A DNA stretch of 33,430 nucleotides, taken from the NCBI RefSeq assembly GCF_015523155.1, contig NZ_WAKW01000057.1:1-33430 (forward strand), read 5' to 3'. Below the pieces are notes generated by a model. That model did no database searches, was not told the origin of the DNA, and saw only the letters and a program-made list of their open reading frames with translations. Positions 33,338-33,430 of the stretch are shown in pieces. The DNA is from Methanothermococcus sp. (GTDB taxonomy: Archaea > AGJL01 > Methanococci > Methanococcales > Methanococcaceae). The position numbers and the translations under genes are program-made. How positions within the stretch are numbered: the first letter of the stretch is position 1; each line of letters starts with the position of its first letter.

Positions 33338-33430
33338 CAGTCAATGATAGCCTGAGAGAAAAGGAGCTCAGGTTTGATGTAAGCCCGCAACCAAGTGATA
33401 CTTAGTAACGACCGAGTCAATTCCAAAAAC
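33338..33430. ncRNA. GC-enriched stretch, possible structured RNA truncated by window end
   Basis: GC content here is about 46% by hand count (33338-33420), against about 30% for the window, and no open frame fits. An 8-bp stem (with one G-U) can form between AGCCTGAG (33349-33356) and CTCAGGTT (33367-33374), with a loop of 10 bases containing part of a GAGCTC. In AT-rich methanogens, such islands usually mark stable RNAs. I could not match it to tRNA, 5S, RNase P, 7S or box C/D RNA, and strand is unknown because the sequence is cut at the edge. Confidence 0.35.

Noticed and set aside
33349-33374. CTGAGA word in the GC-rich stretch, as in TPP riboswitches
   Set aside because: The companion core GAACCTGATC and helix pattern are missing, and TPP switches are not expected in Methanococcales.
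33341-33400. Box C (TGATG-like) and box D (CTGA) words suggesting a C/D guide RNA
   Set aside because: The order and spacing are wrong: CTGA follows the first TGAT by only a few bases, leaving no guide region.
1-33430. CRISPR arrays, insertion sequences, tRNA or rRNA genes
   Set aside because: No regular spaced repeats, transposase-like proteins, tRNA arms or rRNA sequence were seen in the window.

Overview
The window reads as chromosomal DNA from a methanogenic archaeon of the order Methanococcales. It is strongly AT-rich. Ribosome binding sites are of the archaeal GGTGAT type, a few bases before ATG, TTG or GTG starts. The information-processing genes are archaeal: an Orc1/Cdc6-like ATPase, TFB, TFE, Gar1, DNA polymerase D small subunit, primase large subunit and TruD. 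Methanogen-specific genes are present: MptA for methanopterin, HcgA-like radical SAM for the Hmd cofactor, type III RuBisCO, and the archaeal shikimate and lipid enzymes. From memory, gene order and intein placement from the left end to TFB resemble the MJ0774-MJ0782 region of Methanocaldococcus jannaschii; I could not check this or name the species.

Layout. Bases 1-314 are an AT-rich non-coding region ahead of the Orc1/Cdc6-like gene and are a replication-origin candidate. Then come rightward mptA, an ATP-grasp ligase, TFE and an HD-domain hydrolase (to 5180). A leftward block (5177-12439) holds Gar1, TFB interrupted by a 480-residue intein with a LAGLIDADG endonuclease, a KlbA-type secretion ATPase interrupted by a 235-residue intein, and two TadC-type membrane proteins, which together look like a pilus assembly unit. 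The KlbA frame is broken near its 5' end at a run of nine A. Bases 12440-12730 are a divergent promoter region. Rightward follow type III RuBisCO, an HcgA-like radical SAM enzyme, a two-gene restriction-modification cassette, a Nip7-like PUA protein, an unknown protein and TruD (to 20391). Leftward are an Asn-rich membrane-anchored protein, two tandem PH-like membrane protein genes (one frameshifted), KorA and Rio2. Rightward are 6-phospho-3-hexuloisomerase, 3-dehydroquinate synthase II and GGGP synthase. Leftward are PolD small subunit and PriL, then rightward argH, then leftward a SelA-like PLP protein and a DUF2098-like protein. The last 90 bases are unusually GC-rich and may be part of a structured RNA cut by the window edge.

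Functional themes are replication (Orc1-like, DP1, PriL), transcription (TFB, TFE), RNA modification and ribosome assembly (Gar1, TruD, Nip7-like, Rio2), methanogen cofactors and central carbon metabolism (MptA, HcgA, RuBisCO, KorA, hexuloisomerase), and archaeal-type pili.

The most striking pattern is not a gene. The palindrome GAGCTC occurs 39 times by hand count, where about 2-3 are expected from base composition, in all codon phases and across unrelated genes.
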